From: a bacterium
GTDB lineage: Bacteria; Sysuimicrobiota; Sysuimicrobiia; Sysuimicrobiales; Segetimicrobiaceae
Reading direction: 5' to 3'
DNA length: 46,497 nucleotides
Assembly (NCBI GenBank): GCA_035691305.1
Contig: DASSJF010000070.1
Span: 1 to 46,497, forward strand
Part shown: positions 33,250 through 40,699 of the stretch, piece by piece
How the letters are laid out: each line of letters opens with the position of its first letter
How positions within the stretch are numbered: position 1 is the stretch's first letter
The notes under the pieces: model-generated
The model's input: only the letters and a program-made list of their open reading frames with translations
Databases searched by the model: none
Told to the model about the DNA's origin: nothing
Made by a program: the position numbers and the translations under genes

Positions 33250-34110
33250 GTGAGCGGGCGTCTGCTCGCGTACACGCTCGTGACGGCGCCGCGCACGCGT
33301 CCCGCGTCGCTGCTCGCGGTTCTGCACGGATTCTTCGGCGCGGGCCGGAACTGGCGGACCGTTGCGCGCGGTCTCGTCGACGCGCGGCCGGAGTGGGGCG
33401 CCGTGCTCGTCGATCTGCGGCTGCACGGCGCGTCGCAGGGGTTCGCGCCGCCGCACACGCTGGACGCCTGCGCGGGCGACGTGGAGGCCCTCGCCTCGGC
33501 GCTGGACCTGCCGGTGCGCGCGGTGCTGGGGCATTCCTTCGGCGGCAAGGCCGCGCTCGCATACCTCGCCCGCGCGGCGCGCGCGCAGACGCCGCTCCGC
33601 CAGGTCTGGGTGGTCGACGCCGACCCGTCGGCGGGGGCGCCGGCGGGAAGCGCATGGGCGATGCTGCGCGCGGTCAGTGCGCTGCCGCCCGTGTTCCGCA
33701 CCCGCGAGGAATGCACCGCGGCGATCGAGCGCTCTGGGTTCGACCGGCGGACCGCGGAGTGGATGACGGCGAATCTCGAGCGCACGCAAGACGGGTATCG
33801 CTGGCGGCTCGATTTCCCGGCGCTCGAGATGCTGCTGCGCGATTTCTTCCGCGCGGACCTTTGGCCCGTCGTCGAAGCCGTGCCGGCGGATGCGCGGCTG
33901 GTGGTGGTGAAGGCCGTGGGCTCGAGCGTCATCCCGGAGGCGTCGGTGTCGCGGCTCGAGGCGATCGGACGCGCCGGCGGCCGCGTCGTGGTCGAGCGGG
34001 TCGCGGGCGGCCACTGGCTCAACGCCGACAATCCCGAGACGATGACGGCGCTGCTGGCGGCGCGTCTCCCCGCGGACGCGCGGACCCCGCCGGCCGGCGC
34101 CTCGGGGTAG
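33250..34110 (+). CDS. Alpha/beta-fold hydrolase
   Basis: A 286-residue alpha/beta hydrolase with the oxyanion HGFFGAGRNW motif, nucleophile elbow GHSFGGKAALAYLA (serine near residue 97), a central VVDADPSAG and the catalytic histidine in GGHWLNAD. The arrangement resembles the YbfF/esterase and MenH-like groups, so it may be a carboxylesterase or an acyl hydrolase. GTG 33250 is taken as the start since the conserved strand LLAYTLV follows. It lies 17 bases after the MbfA-like gene and probably belongs to the same operon. Confidence 0.82.
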   Translation: MSGRLLAYTLVTAPRTRPASLLAVLHGFFGAGRNWRTVARGLVDARPEWGAVLVDLRLHGASQGFAPPHTLDACAGDVEALASALDLPVRAVLGHSFGGKAALAYLARAARAQTPLRQVWVVDADPSAGAPAGSAWAMLRAVSALPPVFRTREECTAAIERSGFDRRTAEWMTANLERTQDGYRWRLDFPALEMLLRDFFRADLWPVVEAVPADARLVVVKAVGSSVIPEASVSRLEAIGRAGGRVVVERVAGGHWLNADNPETMTALLAARLPADARTPPAGASG

Positions 34111-34121
34111 GGGGCGGCGCG

Positions 34122-34331
34122 ATGTCACCGGGAGCCGGACTGTGCATCGCCCTCGTCTCCGGCACGTTCTTCTTTGAGCTGATCCTATTCGTCGTGGTCT
34201 TTCTGCTGATTCGGCTGCGGCATCCGTGGGGCGGCCGCGTGACGGCGCGGCTCATCGCCACCGCGTCGATCCTGTTCTTGGCGAGCTTCGCGTTCCTCGG
34301 CGTGCTCGCGCTCGGCTACGGGTGCGGATAG
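34122..34331 (+). CDS. Small two-helix membrane protein (69 aa)
   Basis: The 69-residue peptide has two hydrophobic helices: LVSGTFFFELILFVVVFLLI and LIATASILFLASFAFLGVLA, separated by a basic loop (RLRHPWGGRVTAR). ATG 34122 follows GGGGCGGCGCG after the hydrolase stop. I do not recognise a family. Its position as last gene of the FAD-reductase/MbfA/hydrolase run suggests an accessory membrane role, which is only a guess. Confidence 0.6.
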   Translation: MSPGAGLCIALVSGTFFFELILFVVVFLLIRLRHPWGGRVTARLIATASILFLASFAFLGVLALGYGCG

Positions 34332-34439
34332 ACGCACGGACGTGACGCGGCGGCTCCCTCGGCGCGCCGGTTTCCAGGGAACGCTGCGCTCGTCCCGAAG
34401 TCTCGCGGCGCGGTGAAATCTTCCATTCGGGGGTCGACA

Positions 34440-35405
34440 GTGGCGAAGTGGACGATCCCGCCGAAGGGCGGGCACATGGACAAGCGCACCGGGATCTATC
34501 TCCAGAACATGACCGGCCATGAGGTCGACGAACGGCTGAAAAAGAACGACGTCCTGATCGTTCCGCTCGGCGCGACGGAGACGCACGGCGCGCACGCGCC
34601 GCTCGGCGAGGACGTCTTTCTGGTCTGCCGGATGGCGGAGGAGGTGGCGGCGCGCACGGGCTGCACCGTCGCACAGCCGGTGTGGTACGGTTCGCACCCG
34701 TACCATCACCTCGGGATGCCGGGTACGGTCGTCATCCCCGAGGAGACCTTCGCCGGCTACGTGCGGGCGATGATCGCCGGGTTCTGGAACATGGGGTTCC
34801 GCAAGCAGATCCTGTTGAACGGGCACGGTCAGGAGTACGTCATCCCGACGGCGATGCACCAGTTCGCGAAGAAGTACCGGGTGCCGAGCCTGCTGCTTCT
34901 CGTGAACTGGTACCATCCGATCCGCGACCATTTCAAGCTGACCGCGGAAGGCGGACAGTACGAGACGCCGTTTATTCACGCGGACGAAGTCGAGACCTCG
35001 TGGTCGCTCGCGCTCTTCCCCGAGCTGATCGACATGAAGTACGCGCCGGACAATACGGTGCAGGGCTTCCTGCCCGGCGACCACGTCGACAAGGCCGGCA
35101 ACCTCCTCAATCGGCCGATCAACTGGTACAGTCAGGTCGGCGCCGGGCCGATCGAAGTCAAGGCGTATATCGAGGGCGTCGTCGGCCGGAGCAGCATCGC
35201 GCGCGCCGAGAAGGCGTACGCGGGCGTGGAGCAGCTGCTCGACTACCTGGAGCGGCTCGTCACCGACGTGCACCGCACATTCCCGCCGGGCAAGCTTCCG
35301 CCGATCGAGATGATGACCGAGCGGGATCCCCACGAACTCGACGCGGTGCTCCGCGGTCCCCGCAACGGCGGCAAGAGCATCTACAGCCTCGGCTATCCGC
35401 CGTGA
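34440..35405 (+). CDS. Creatininase-family hydrolase, likely 3-dehydro-scyllo-inosose hydrolase (IolN-type)
   Basis: A 321-residue creatininase-fold metal hydrolase. Metal and catalytic motifs are VPLGATETHGAHAPLGEDV, GSHPYHHLGMPGT, ILLNGHGQEYVIPTAMHQ and FIHADEVETSWSLALFPE. The MDKRTGIYLQNMT opening, the unusual NGHGQE and the PGKLPPIEMM tail resemble the Thermotoga inositol-pathway hydrolase IolN, which opens the diketo-inositol ring, rather than creatinine amidohydrolases. GTG 34440 follows GGGGGTCGACA; GTG 34413 and ATG 34476 are alternatives. It is coupled by GTGA to the IolO-like epimerase, strengthening the assignment. Confidence 0.84.
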   Translation: MAKWTIPPKGGHMDKRTGIYLQNMTGHEVDERLKKNDVLIVPLGATETHGAHAPLGEDVFLVCRMAEEVAARTGCTVAQPVWYGSHPYHHLGMPGTVVIPEETFAGYVRAMIAGFWNMGFRKQILLNGHGQEYVIPTAMHQFAKKYRVPSLLLLVNWYHPIRDHFKLTAEGGQYETPFIHADEVETSWSLALFPELIDMKYAPDNTVQGFLPGDHVDKAGNLLNRPINWYSQVGAGPIEVKAYIEGVVGRSSIARAEKAYAGVEQLLDYLERLVTDVHRTFPPGKLPPIEMMTERDPHELDAVLRGPRNGGKSIYSLGYPP

Positions 35406-36226
35406 GGCTGGCGTACACGATCTCGGTCTCGCCGACCCGGTTCGCCGCGGTCGCCGCGGCCGATATTCAGGAAACGATCCCCGCGCTCGCCGGGCTCGGA
35501 TTCGACGGCGTCGAGATGGCCGTGCGCGACCCGGGCCGGATGGACCTGGAAGGGCTGGCGGCCGCGGCGGAGCGGTCGGGGGTCGCGGTGCCGGCGATCG
35601 GGACCGGGCAGGCGTACGTGGAGGAAGGTCTGAGCCTGACCGCGCCGGACGAACAGGTGCGGGCGCGGGCGGTGGCGCGCCTTCTCGCGCAGATTTCAGT
35701 GGCGCGGCGGCTCGGCGCGCTGCTGATCGTCGGGTTGATCCACGGGCCGGTCCCGCCGGCGACGGACCGCCCCGTCGCGGAAGAGCGCCTCCTGACGGGG
35801 CTCGGAACGGTCGCCCGGGCGGCGCGGACGGCGGACGTGCGGATGGTCATCGAGCCGATCAACCGCTACGAGACGAACTGGCTGAACACGGTGGACGAGG
35901 TGCTGGACCTCATCGGCCGTCTCGGCGAGGACAACGTCGGTGTGCTGCCGGACACGTTCCACATGAATATCGAAGAGAGCGATGTGCCCGCGGCCCTCCG
36001 CCGCGCCGGCGCGCGTCTCTTCCACGTCCACGTCGCCGACAGCAACCGGCGCGCCCCGGGGTGGGGGCATCTGGATTTCGAGCCCGTCGTTCGGACGTTA
36101 GGCGAGATGGGGTACCCGGGTTTTCTGTCGGCCGAGATCCTGCCGACGCCCGGCGTGCTCGACGCCGCCCGGCGGACGATCGCGACGCTGCGTCCTCTCG
36201 TGCCGCGGCAGGCCCTGTCCGCGTGA
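35402..36226 (+). CDS. TIM-barrel sugar epimerase, likely 5-keto-L-gluconate epimerase (IolO-type)
   Basis: A 274-residue xylose-isomerase-like TIM-barrel protein. It shares with the Thermotoga IolO enzyme the phrases FDGVEMAVRDPGRMD, PAIGTGQAYVEEGLSLTAPD, MVIEPINRYETNWLNT, LPDTFHMNIEESDVP and FHVHVADSNRRAPGWGH. Metal ligands (Glu, Asp, His, Glu) lie in those motifs and in LSAEILPTPG. IolO converts 5-keto-L-gluconate to D-tagaturonate after ring opening by IolN. The GTG start overlaps the IolN-like stop. Its own stop overlaps a 24-codon reading frame. Confidence 0.86.
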   Translation: MRLAYTISVSPTRFAAVAAADIQETIPALAGLGFDGVEMAVRDPGRMDLEGLAAAAERSGVAVPAIGTGQAYVEEGLSLTAPDEQVRARAVARLLAQISVARRLGALLIVGLIHGPVPPATDRPVAEERLLTGLGTVARAARTADVRMVIEPINRYETNWLNTVDEVLDLIGRLGEDNVGVLPDTFHMNIEESDVPAALRRAGARLFHVHVADSNRRAPGWGHLDFEPVVRTLGEMGYPGFLSAEILPTPGVLDAARRTIATLRPLVPRQALSA

Positions 36227-36300
36227 TGCAGGAACCGTGGAACCGCGAACAGCGTTTGGAGATCGTGCACTCCGCGACGGACGCGTGGGCGATGCGCTGA
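36226..36300 (+). CDS. Possible 24-residue coupled small ORF
   Basis: ATG 36226 overlaps the epimerase stop (TGATG) and opens a 24-codon frame (MQEPWNREQRLEIV, then HSATDAWAMR) that stops 28 bases before the next gene. The peptide has no signal or membrane span. It may be a real small protein, a coupling leader, or the remnant of a gene. It is too short to judge from composition. Confidence 0.25.
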   Translation: MQEPWNREQRLEIVHSATDAWAMR

Positions 36301-36328
36301 GTCCGGTTCGAGAGGAGGAGAGAACGCA

Positions 36329-37321
36329 ATGGCCACGCCACGAATCTACGTGACCCGGTTGCTGCCGGGTCCGGGCCAGGAGTTGCTGCGTCGCGCGCAG
36401 GTCGAGGTGCGGAGCTGGGACCGTGAAGACGTTCCGGTGCCCCGCGACGCACTGCTGCGCGAGGTCGTCGACGCCGACGGGATCGTGTGCTGCCTGACGG
36501 AGAAGATGGACGCGGAAGTCTTCGATCGGATGACGCGGTGCCGCGTCGTCTCGCAGATCGCCGTCGGATTCGACAACATCGACGTCGCGGCCGCGACGCG
36601 CAAGGGCATTCTTGTCACGAACACCCCGGGGGTGTTGACCGAGACGACCGCCGACATGGGGTGGGCACTGCTCATGGCGGCCGCGCGGCGCGTCGCGGAG
36701 GGCGACAAGTTTACGCGGTCGGGGCAGTGGAAGACCTGGGAGATCATGGGGTTCACAGGCCAGGACGTGCACGGGGCGACGCTGGGGATCGTGGGCATGG
36801 GCCGGATCGGGCAGACGGTCGCGCGGCGGGCGATGGGGTTCGACATGCCGATACTGTACAGCGACGTGCGCCGGGCGCCCGAGTCGCAGGAGCGCGCGCT
36901 TGGCGCCCATCATGTCCCGCTCGACGACCTGCTGCGCGAGGCGGACTTCGTCGTCATCACGGCAGCCCTGACCCCGGAGACCCGTCACCTGATCGGCGAG
37001 CGGGAACTGGGGCTGATGAAGCCGACCGCGATTCTCGTCAACATCGCCCGCGGTCCGATCGTCGACCAGCGGGCCTTGTATCGCGCGCTGGTCGACAGGA
37101 AGATCTGGGGGGCCGGGATCGACGTCTTCGAGGTCGAGCCGGTGCCGGCGGACGAGCCGCTCTTGAAGCTCGACAACGTGGTGATGCCGCCCCACCTCGC
37201 CAGCGCCAGCGTCGCCACCCGGCTCAAGATGGTGACGCTCGCGGTCGAGAGCTGTCTCGCCGCTCTGCGCGGCGACGTGCCGGCGAACACCGTGAACCGC
37301 GAGGCGCTCGACCGGAGCTGA
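36329..37321 (+). CDS. D-2-hydroxyacid dehydrogenase, copy 1 (GyaR/GhrB type)
   Basis: A 330-residue NAD(P)-dependent dehydrogenase that interconverts 2-keto acids and D-2-hydroxy acids, such as glyoxylate, hydroxypyruvate or 2-ketogluconate. Visible elements are SQIAVGFDNIDVAAATRKG, TLGIVGMGRIGQTVARRAM (NAD loop), the arginine in VNIARGPIVDQRAL, the glutamate in VFEVEPVPADEP and the histidine in MPPHLASAS, completing the Arg-Glu-His triad. GGAGGAG precedes ATG 36329. It is followed by a close paralogue sharing the stop/start TGATG. Its place after the inositol genes suggests a sugar-acid substrate. Confidence 0.9.
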   Translation: MATPRIYVTRLLPGPGQELLRRAQVEVRSWDREDVPVPRDALLREVVDADGIVCCLTEKMDAEVFDRMTRCRVVSQIAVGFDNIDVAAATRKGILVTNTPGVLTETTADMGWALLMAAARRVAEGDKFTRSGQWKTWEIMGFTGQDVHGATLGIVGMGRIGQTVARRAMGFDMPILYSDVRRAPESQERALGAHHVPLDDLLREADFVVITAALTPETRHLIGERELGLMKPTAILVNIARGPIVDQRALYRALVDRKIWGAGIDVFEVEPVPADEPLLKLDNVVMPPHLASASVATRLKMVTLAVESCLAALRGDVPANTVNREALDRS

Positions 37322-38313
37322 TGGCCGCCCCCTGCGTCTATCTGACCCGTCCGCTGCCGGAGCCGGCGACGCGCCTGCTGCGCGAGGCGCCGATAGAGCT
37401 CCGTAGCTGGCACCGCCACGACGCGCCGGTCCCACGCGACGTGCTGCTCCGCGAGGTCGTCGACGCCGAGGGCGTCGTCTTCGTCGTCACGGAGAAGATG
37501 GATGCGGAAGTGATCGACCGGATGAACCGCGGCCGGGTGGTCTCCCACGTCGGCGTTGGCTACGACAACGTCGACGTGGCGGCTGCGACGCGCAAGGGCA
37601 TCTTCGTCACGAACACCCCCGGGGTGTTGACCGAGACGACCGCCGACATGGGGTGGGCGCTGCTCATGGCGGCCGCGCGGCGCGTCGTGGAAGGTGACAA
37701 GTTCACGCGGTCCGGTCACTGGAAGACCTGGGAGTTCATGGCCTTCACCGGGCAGGACGTGCACGGCGCGACGCTCGGGATCGTGGGCATGGGCCGGATC
37801 GGCTACGCGATCGCGCAGCGGGCGACCGGTTTCCGAATGCCCGTGCTGTACACCAACCGCAACCGCTTGGCGGAGGAGCAGGAGCGCGCCGTGAACGCCC
37901 GCCACGTGCCGCTCGACGAACTGCTCGCGCGGTCCGACTTCGTGATCATCTCCGCGGCCCTGACGCCGGAGACACGGCATCTCATCGGCGAGCGCGAGCT
38001 CGGCCTGATGAAGCGTACCGCCGTGCTCGTCAACATCGCGCGCGGACCGATCGTCGACCAGCGGGCGCTCTACCGCGCGCTGGTCGACAACAAGATCTGG
38101 GCCGCGGGCCTCGACGTCTACGAACAGGAGCCCGTGCCGGCGGGCGAACCGCTGCTCAAACTGGATAGCGTCGTGCTGCCGCCGCATCTCGGAAGCGCGA
38201 GTATGGCGACGCGTGTCAAGATGGCCACGATGGCTGTCGAGAACTGCCTCGCCGGCGCGCGCGGCGAGATCCCGCCGAACGCGGTGAACCCGGAGGCGCA
38301 GGAGCGCCGGTAG
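37321..38313 (+). CDS. D-2-hydroxyacid dehydrogenase, copy 2
   Basis: A paralogue of the preceding gene with the same 330-residue length and no gaps visible. The NAD loop (TLGIVGMGRIGYAIAQRAT), VNIARGPIVDQRAL, YEQEPVPAGEP and LPPHLGSAS keep the Arg-Glu-His triad. Differences cluster in the N-terminal substrate domain and at the NAD-binding strand end (YTNRNRLAEE here, YSDVRRAPES in copy 1), where cofactor choice is set; the TNRNR arginines may favour NADPH. ATG 37321 overlaps the first copy's stop. Confidence 0.9.
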   Translation: MAAPCVYLTRPLPEPATRLLREAPIELRSWHRHDAPVPRDVLLREVVDAEGVVFVVTEKMDAEVIDRMNRGRVVSHVGVGYDNVDVAAATRKGIFVTNTPGVLTETTADMGWALLMAAARRVVEGDKFTRSGHWKTWEFMAFTGQDVHGATLGIVGMGRIGYAIAQRATGFRMPVLYTNRNRLAEEQERAVNARHVPLDELLARSDFVIISAALTPETRHLIGERELGLMKRTAVLVNIARGPIVDQRALYRALVDNKIWAAGLDVYEQEPVPAGEPLLKLDSVVLPPHLGSASMATRVKMATMAVENCLAGARGEIPPNAVNPEAQERR

Positions 38314-38329
38314 GCGGGCGGAGGCCGTG

Positions 38330-39100
38330 GTGACCAACGGCATGAAGGCTATGCTGCGGTCCGGGCGGCCGGCACTCGGTCTGTCGGTGATGATTCCGTC
38401 GCCGCAGGTGGTCGAGATGGCCGGACGCCTGGGCTTCGATTGGGTGCTGATCGACTGCGAGCACGGCTCGATCGGACGCGAGACCGTCGAGTTGATGGCG
38501 ATGGCTGCGCAGGCCGGCGGGACGACCCCGATCGCGCGTCCCGCGTCCAACAGCCCGGAAGCAATTCTCCAAGTGCTGGAGGCGGGCGCGCTCGGAGTCC
38601 AGGTGCCGCACATCGGCACGGCGGACGAGGCGCGCGCGGCCGTGGCCGCCGTCAAATATCACCCTCTGGGTTCGCGCGGGCTTGCGGCCGGCACGCGGCC
38701 GGCCGGCTACGGCTTCGGGGAGCCGGCCGCGGAGTACGTGGAAGCCTCCAACCGCGAAACGCTCGTCTGCGTGCAGATCGAGGATACCCGTGGGCTCGCC
38801 AACCTGCCCGAGATTCTCGCCGTGCCCGGGGTCGACGTTTTCTTCATCGGGCCGTCCGATCTTGCCCAGGCGATGGGATTTCCCGGCCGCAGCGACGCGC
38901 CCGAGGTGCGCGCGGCGATCGACGGCGCCTTCCGGACGATTCTCGCCGCCGGGAAGGTGGCGGGATCCACGGGCTCACCCGAGGTGATCCCGGGCCTCAT
39001 CCGTCGCGGCATCCGGTACACCTACACCCACCTTGCGCGCCTCCTGGGGCAGGCGGGCCGGTCATTCTTGGATCAGGCGCGCGAGGCGGCCCCGCGGTAG
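38330..39100 (+). CDS. HpcH/HpaI-family aldolase
   Basis: A 256-residue class II pyruvate-type aldolase of the HpcH/HpaI (2-keto-3-deoxyglucarate aldolase-like) family. Motifs are GFDWVLIDCEHGSIGRE, TTPIARPASNSPEAILQ, VQVPHIGTADEA, LVCVQIEDTRGLANL with the metal-binding glutamate, and VFFIGPSDLAQAMG. It would cleave a 2-keto-3-deoxy sugar acid to pyruvate and an aldehyde. GGAGG is five bases before GTG 38330; GTG 38327 is adjacent. Its position after the hydroxyacid dehydrogenases makes a sugar-acid degradation branch likely. Confidence 0.87.
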   Translation: MTNGMKAMLRSGRPALGLSVMIPSPQVVEMAGRLGFDWVLIDCEHGSIGRETVELMAMAAQAGGTTPIARPASNSPEAILQVLEAGALGVQVPHIGTADEARAAVAAVKYHPLGSRGLAAGTRPAGYGFGEPAAEYVEASNRETLVCVQIEDTRGLANLPEILAVPGVDVFFIGPSDLAQAMGFPGRSDAPEVRAAIDGAFRTILAAGKVAGSTGSPEVIPGLIRRGIRYTYTHLARLLGQAGRSFLDQAREAAPR

Positions 39101-39121
39101 GAGTCCGGCGCACCGCCGGGC

Positions 39122-39127
39122 TATAAT
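39122..39127 (+). promoter_or_regulatory. -10 box of the zinc-ribbon/DUF5317 pair
   Basis: A perfect TATAAT lies 27 bases before ATG 39155, giving a leader of about 20 nt with a GGAGGG ribosome site at 39144-39149. No -35 box matches well. Confidence 0.5.
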
Positions 39128-39154
39128 GACCGTACGGGATTTCGGAGGGCGTCG

Positions 39155-39427
39155 ATGAGCATGCGCTGTCCGCAGTGCGGCCGTCCCAACATCGTGAGCC
39201 ACGTCACGATTCGTTGGGCGCACGCGCGCGGCTCGCTCATCCCCGAGCGCGGATACTACTGCGTTGCCTGCGGCAACGCGTTCGATGAGCCCCGGCCTCA
39301 GCGGGGGTCGTTTGTGTTCCGGTCGGTGCAGGTGCCGTCGGTTACCCCGGCGATCCGGCGGCTTCAGGAAAGCGCGGACATCGTGGTCGTCCGGCACCGC
39401 ACCGGGATGCGCGAGGTCTTGTACTGA
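39155..39427 (+). CDS. Small zinc-ribbon protein (90 aa)
   Basis: The 90-residue protein has an N-terminal zinc ribbon: CPQCGRPNIVSH and, 22 residues on, YYCVACGNAFDEP, giving two CxxC pairs. The C-terminal half (VTPAIRRLQESADIVVVRHR) has no recognised motif. A GGAGGG site and an upstream TATAAT support expression. I do not recognise a specific family. Its stop shares bases with a CTG that is the likely start of the DUF5317 gene. Confidence 0.75.
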   Translation: MSMRCPQCGRPNIVSHVTIRWAHARGSLIPERGYYCVACGNAFDEPRPQRGSFVFRSVQVPSVTPAIRRLQESADIVVVRHRTGMREVLY

Positions 39428-40014
39428 TCCTCGTGCTTGCCGTGCTGGCCGGCCTGGCGGCCGGCCGGCTTCGCGGCGGCCGCCTCGTCAACGTCACGCG
39501 CCTCAACCCTCGATGGCTGCCTATGCTGGTGCTGGGCGTGGCCGCCGTGGCGGCCGCGCGCGGCGCCGTTCTGCCCGTCGCCGCGGCGCGCGCGTGCGTG
39601 GTCGGCGGCTATCTGTTCGCGCTGGCCGCGCTTCTGGTCAATTTGAAAATCCCGTGGCTCTGGCTCGCGCTCACCGGGGGCGCGCTCAACGCTGTCGTGA
39701 TCGCCGCGAACGGCGGCCGGATGCCGGTGTCCGCGGCGGTTCTGCGCGTGGTGTCGCGGTCTCTCGTGCTCGGCGGGGCGACGGGGCCGTTCTACGTCCT
39801 CGCCGGCCCGGGCACGGCTCTTGCGCCGCTCGGCGACACGCTGCCGCTCGTCGTAGGCGGTGCGGGCGTCGTCCTTAGTCCCGGTGACATCCTGCTCGCC
39901 GCCGGGATTGCGACGACGCTGCAAGCCGCGATGGTGGTTCGGGCGGAGGCGCCGCAGCCGGGAGTGTCGTCGCCTGGTGATCCTTCCCGCGGCAACGGCG
40001 ACCGGCCCGGATAA
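39424..40014 (+). CDS. DUF5317-family membrane protein with apparent CTG start
   Basis: A 196-residue protein with about five hydrophobic segments and a Pro/Gly-rich tail. The DUF5317 character is seen in the N-terminal LAVLAGLAAGRLRGGRL, in WLALTGGALNAVVIAANGGRMPVS and in the later LPLVVGGAGVVLSPGDILLA. The usual N-terminus of this family is MIxLLALLLGL. Starting at CTG 39424, which overlaps the upstream stop as CTGA, gives exactly that shape (MILVLAVLAGL). Starting at the first GTG (39433) would remove three residues of the helix. An intrinsic terminator follows. Confidence 0.78.
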   Translation: MILVLAVLAGLAAGRLRGGRLVNVTRLNPRWLPMLVLGVAAVAAARGAVLPVAAARACVVGGYLFALAALLVNLKIPWLWLALTGGALNAVVIAANGGRMPVSAAVLRVVSRSLVLGGATGPFYVLAGPGTALAPLGDTLPLVVGGAGVVLSPGDILLAAGIATTLQAAMVVRAEAPQPGVSSPGDPSRGNGDRPG

Positions 40015-40085
40015 CGAAACGCGGCGGAATATGCCGCGGCGGAGCGCATAGCCGAACACCAGTGCGGTAATCTAATCGTGGGGAC

Positions 40086-40111
40086 GATCGCGCGAGCGCG
40101 CGGTCTTTTTT
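40086..40111 (+). terminator. Intrinsic terminator after the DUF5317 gene
   Basis: GATCGCGC at 40086-40093 pairs with GCGCGGTC at 40098-40105 around a GAGC loop, followed by six T residues. The 8-bp stem contains one G-T pair. It separates the DUF5317 transcription unit from the dcw cluster. Confidence 0.8.
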
Positions 40112-40141
40112 CTTGTTTGTAGACGTCTAGATGCAGGAGTA

Positions 40142-40187
40142 TGGGGGCATGTGGAGAATCGTGGGGGTCTGTAGGGAATGGTGGGGA
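40142..40187 (+). promoter_or_regulatory. MraZ operator: five boxes with 10-bp period
   Basis: Five 6-base boxes, TGGGGG, TGGAGA, TGGGGG, TAGGGA and TGGGGA, begin at 40142, 40152, 40162, 40172 and 40182, exactly ten bases apart. E. coli MraZ binds repeats of TGGGN spaced by five bases in its own promoter. Here a box recurs once per helical turn, so all face the same side. Autorepression of the dcw cluster is the natural reading. The promoter itself, perhaps using TTGTTT at 40113-40118, is not clear. Confidence 0.72.
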
Positions 40188-40242
40188 GTGGGTATCCCAC
40201 GGCACGCGCGACGAGGCGGGGAGCGATTGCGGTCGGCGGCGG

Positions 40243-40665
40243 ATGCTCAGGGGCGAAGCGCAGTACGCGCTGGACGACAAAGGGCGGGTGGTGATTCCGC
40301 CCAAATTTCGGGCGATCATGGGAGACCGCATCATCGTCACCCGGTGGACCGACCCGTGCCTCTTTGCGTTTTCCGCGCCGGAATGGCAGTCGCTTGAAGA
40401 GAAGCTGCGGACCCTGCCGCTCGGCCAGCACGAAGCGCGGCGCTACGTGCTCTCCGCGGCCGAGGATTGTGAACTGGACCGGCAGGGCCGAATCTTTCTC
40501 GCGCCCCATCTGCGCGACCATGCCGGCATCACGCGGTCGGTAACGATCATTGGGGTGGGGGGACACCTGGAGCTCTGGAGCACTCCCACCTGGCGCAGGA
40601 GGCTCCAGAAGGTTCGGAAGGCGCCGGAGGAACTGGCGCAGCAGCTCCAAGCGCTGACGCTGTAG
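40243..40665 (+). CDS. mraZ: Transcriptional regulator MraZ
   Basis: MraZ is the SpoVT/AbrB-like regulator that opens the dcw cluster and represses it. The 140-residue protein begins MLRGEAQYALDDKGRVVIPPKFR, the standard MraZ start, and has the second repeat CELDRQGRIFLAPHLRDHAG with the DxxGR signature. It forms ring-shaped oligomers that contact spaced repeats. ATG 40243 is chosen because it matches the family start; the frame is open for 34 codons upstream, but that stretch is the operator. Five operator boxes lie 56-101 bases upstream. Confidence 0.94.
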   Translation: MLRGEAQYALDDKGRVVIPPKFRAIMGDRIIVTRWTDPCLFAFSAPEWQSLEEKLRTLPLGQHEARRYVLSAAEDCELDRQGRIFLAPHLRDHAGITRSVTIIGVGGHLELWSTPTWRRRLQKVRKAPEELAQQLQALTL

Positions 40666-40699
40666 GCGGTGGGTCGTGCTGGCGACGGTGGCCGTGTGG

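Noticed and set aside
36237-36247. GTGGAACCGCG, which matches the T-box antiterminator core
   Set aside because: The gap before the next gene is about 100 bases, too short for a Stem I specifier domain, no terminator follows, and the sequence lies in a short reading frame. Chance match is more likely.
40141-40242. Extended MraZ N-terminus beginning at 40141
   Set aside because: This stretch is the phased operator array; MraZ proteins begin at the MxRGE motif, present at 40243.
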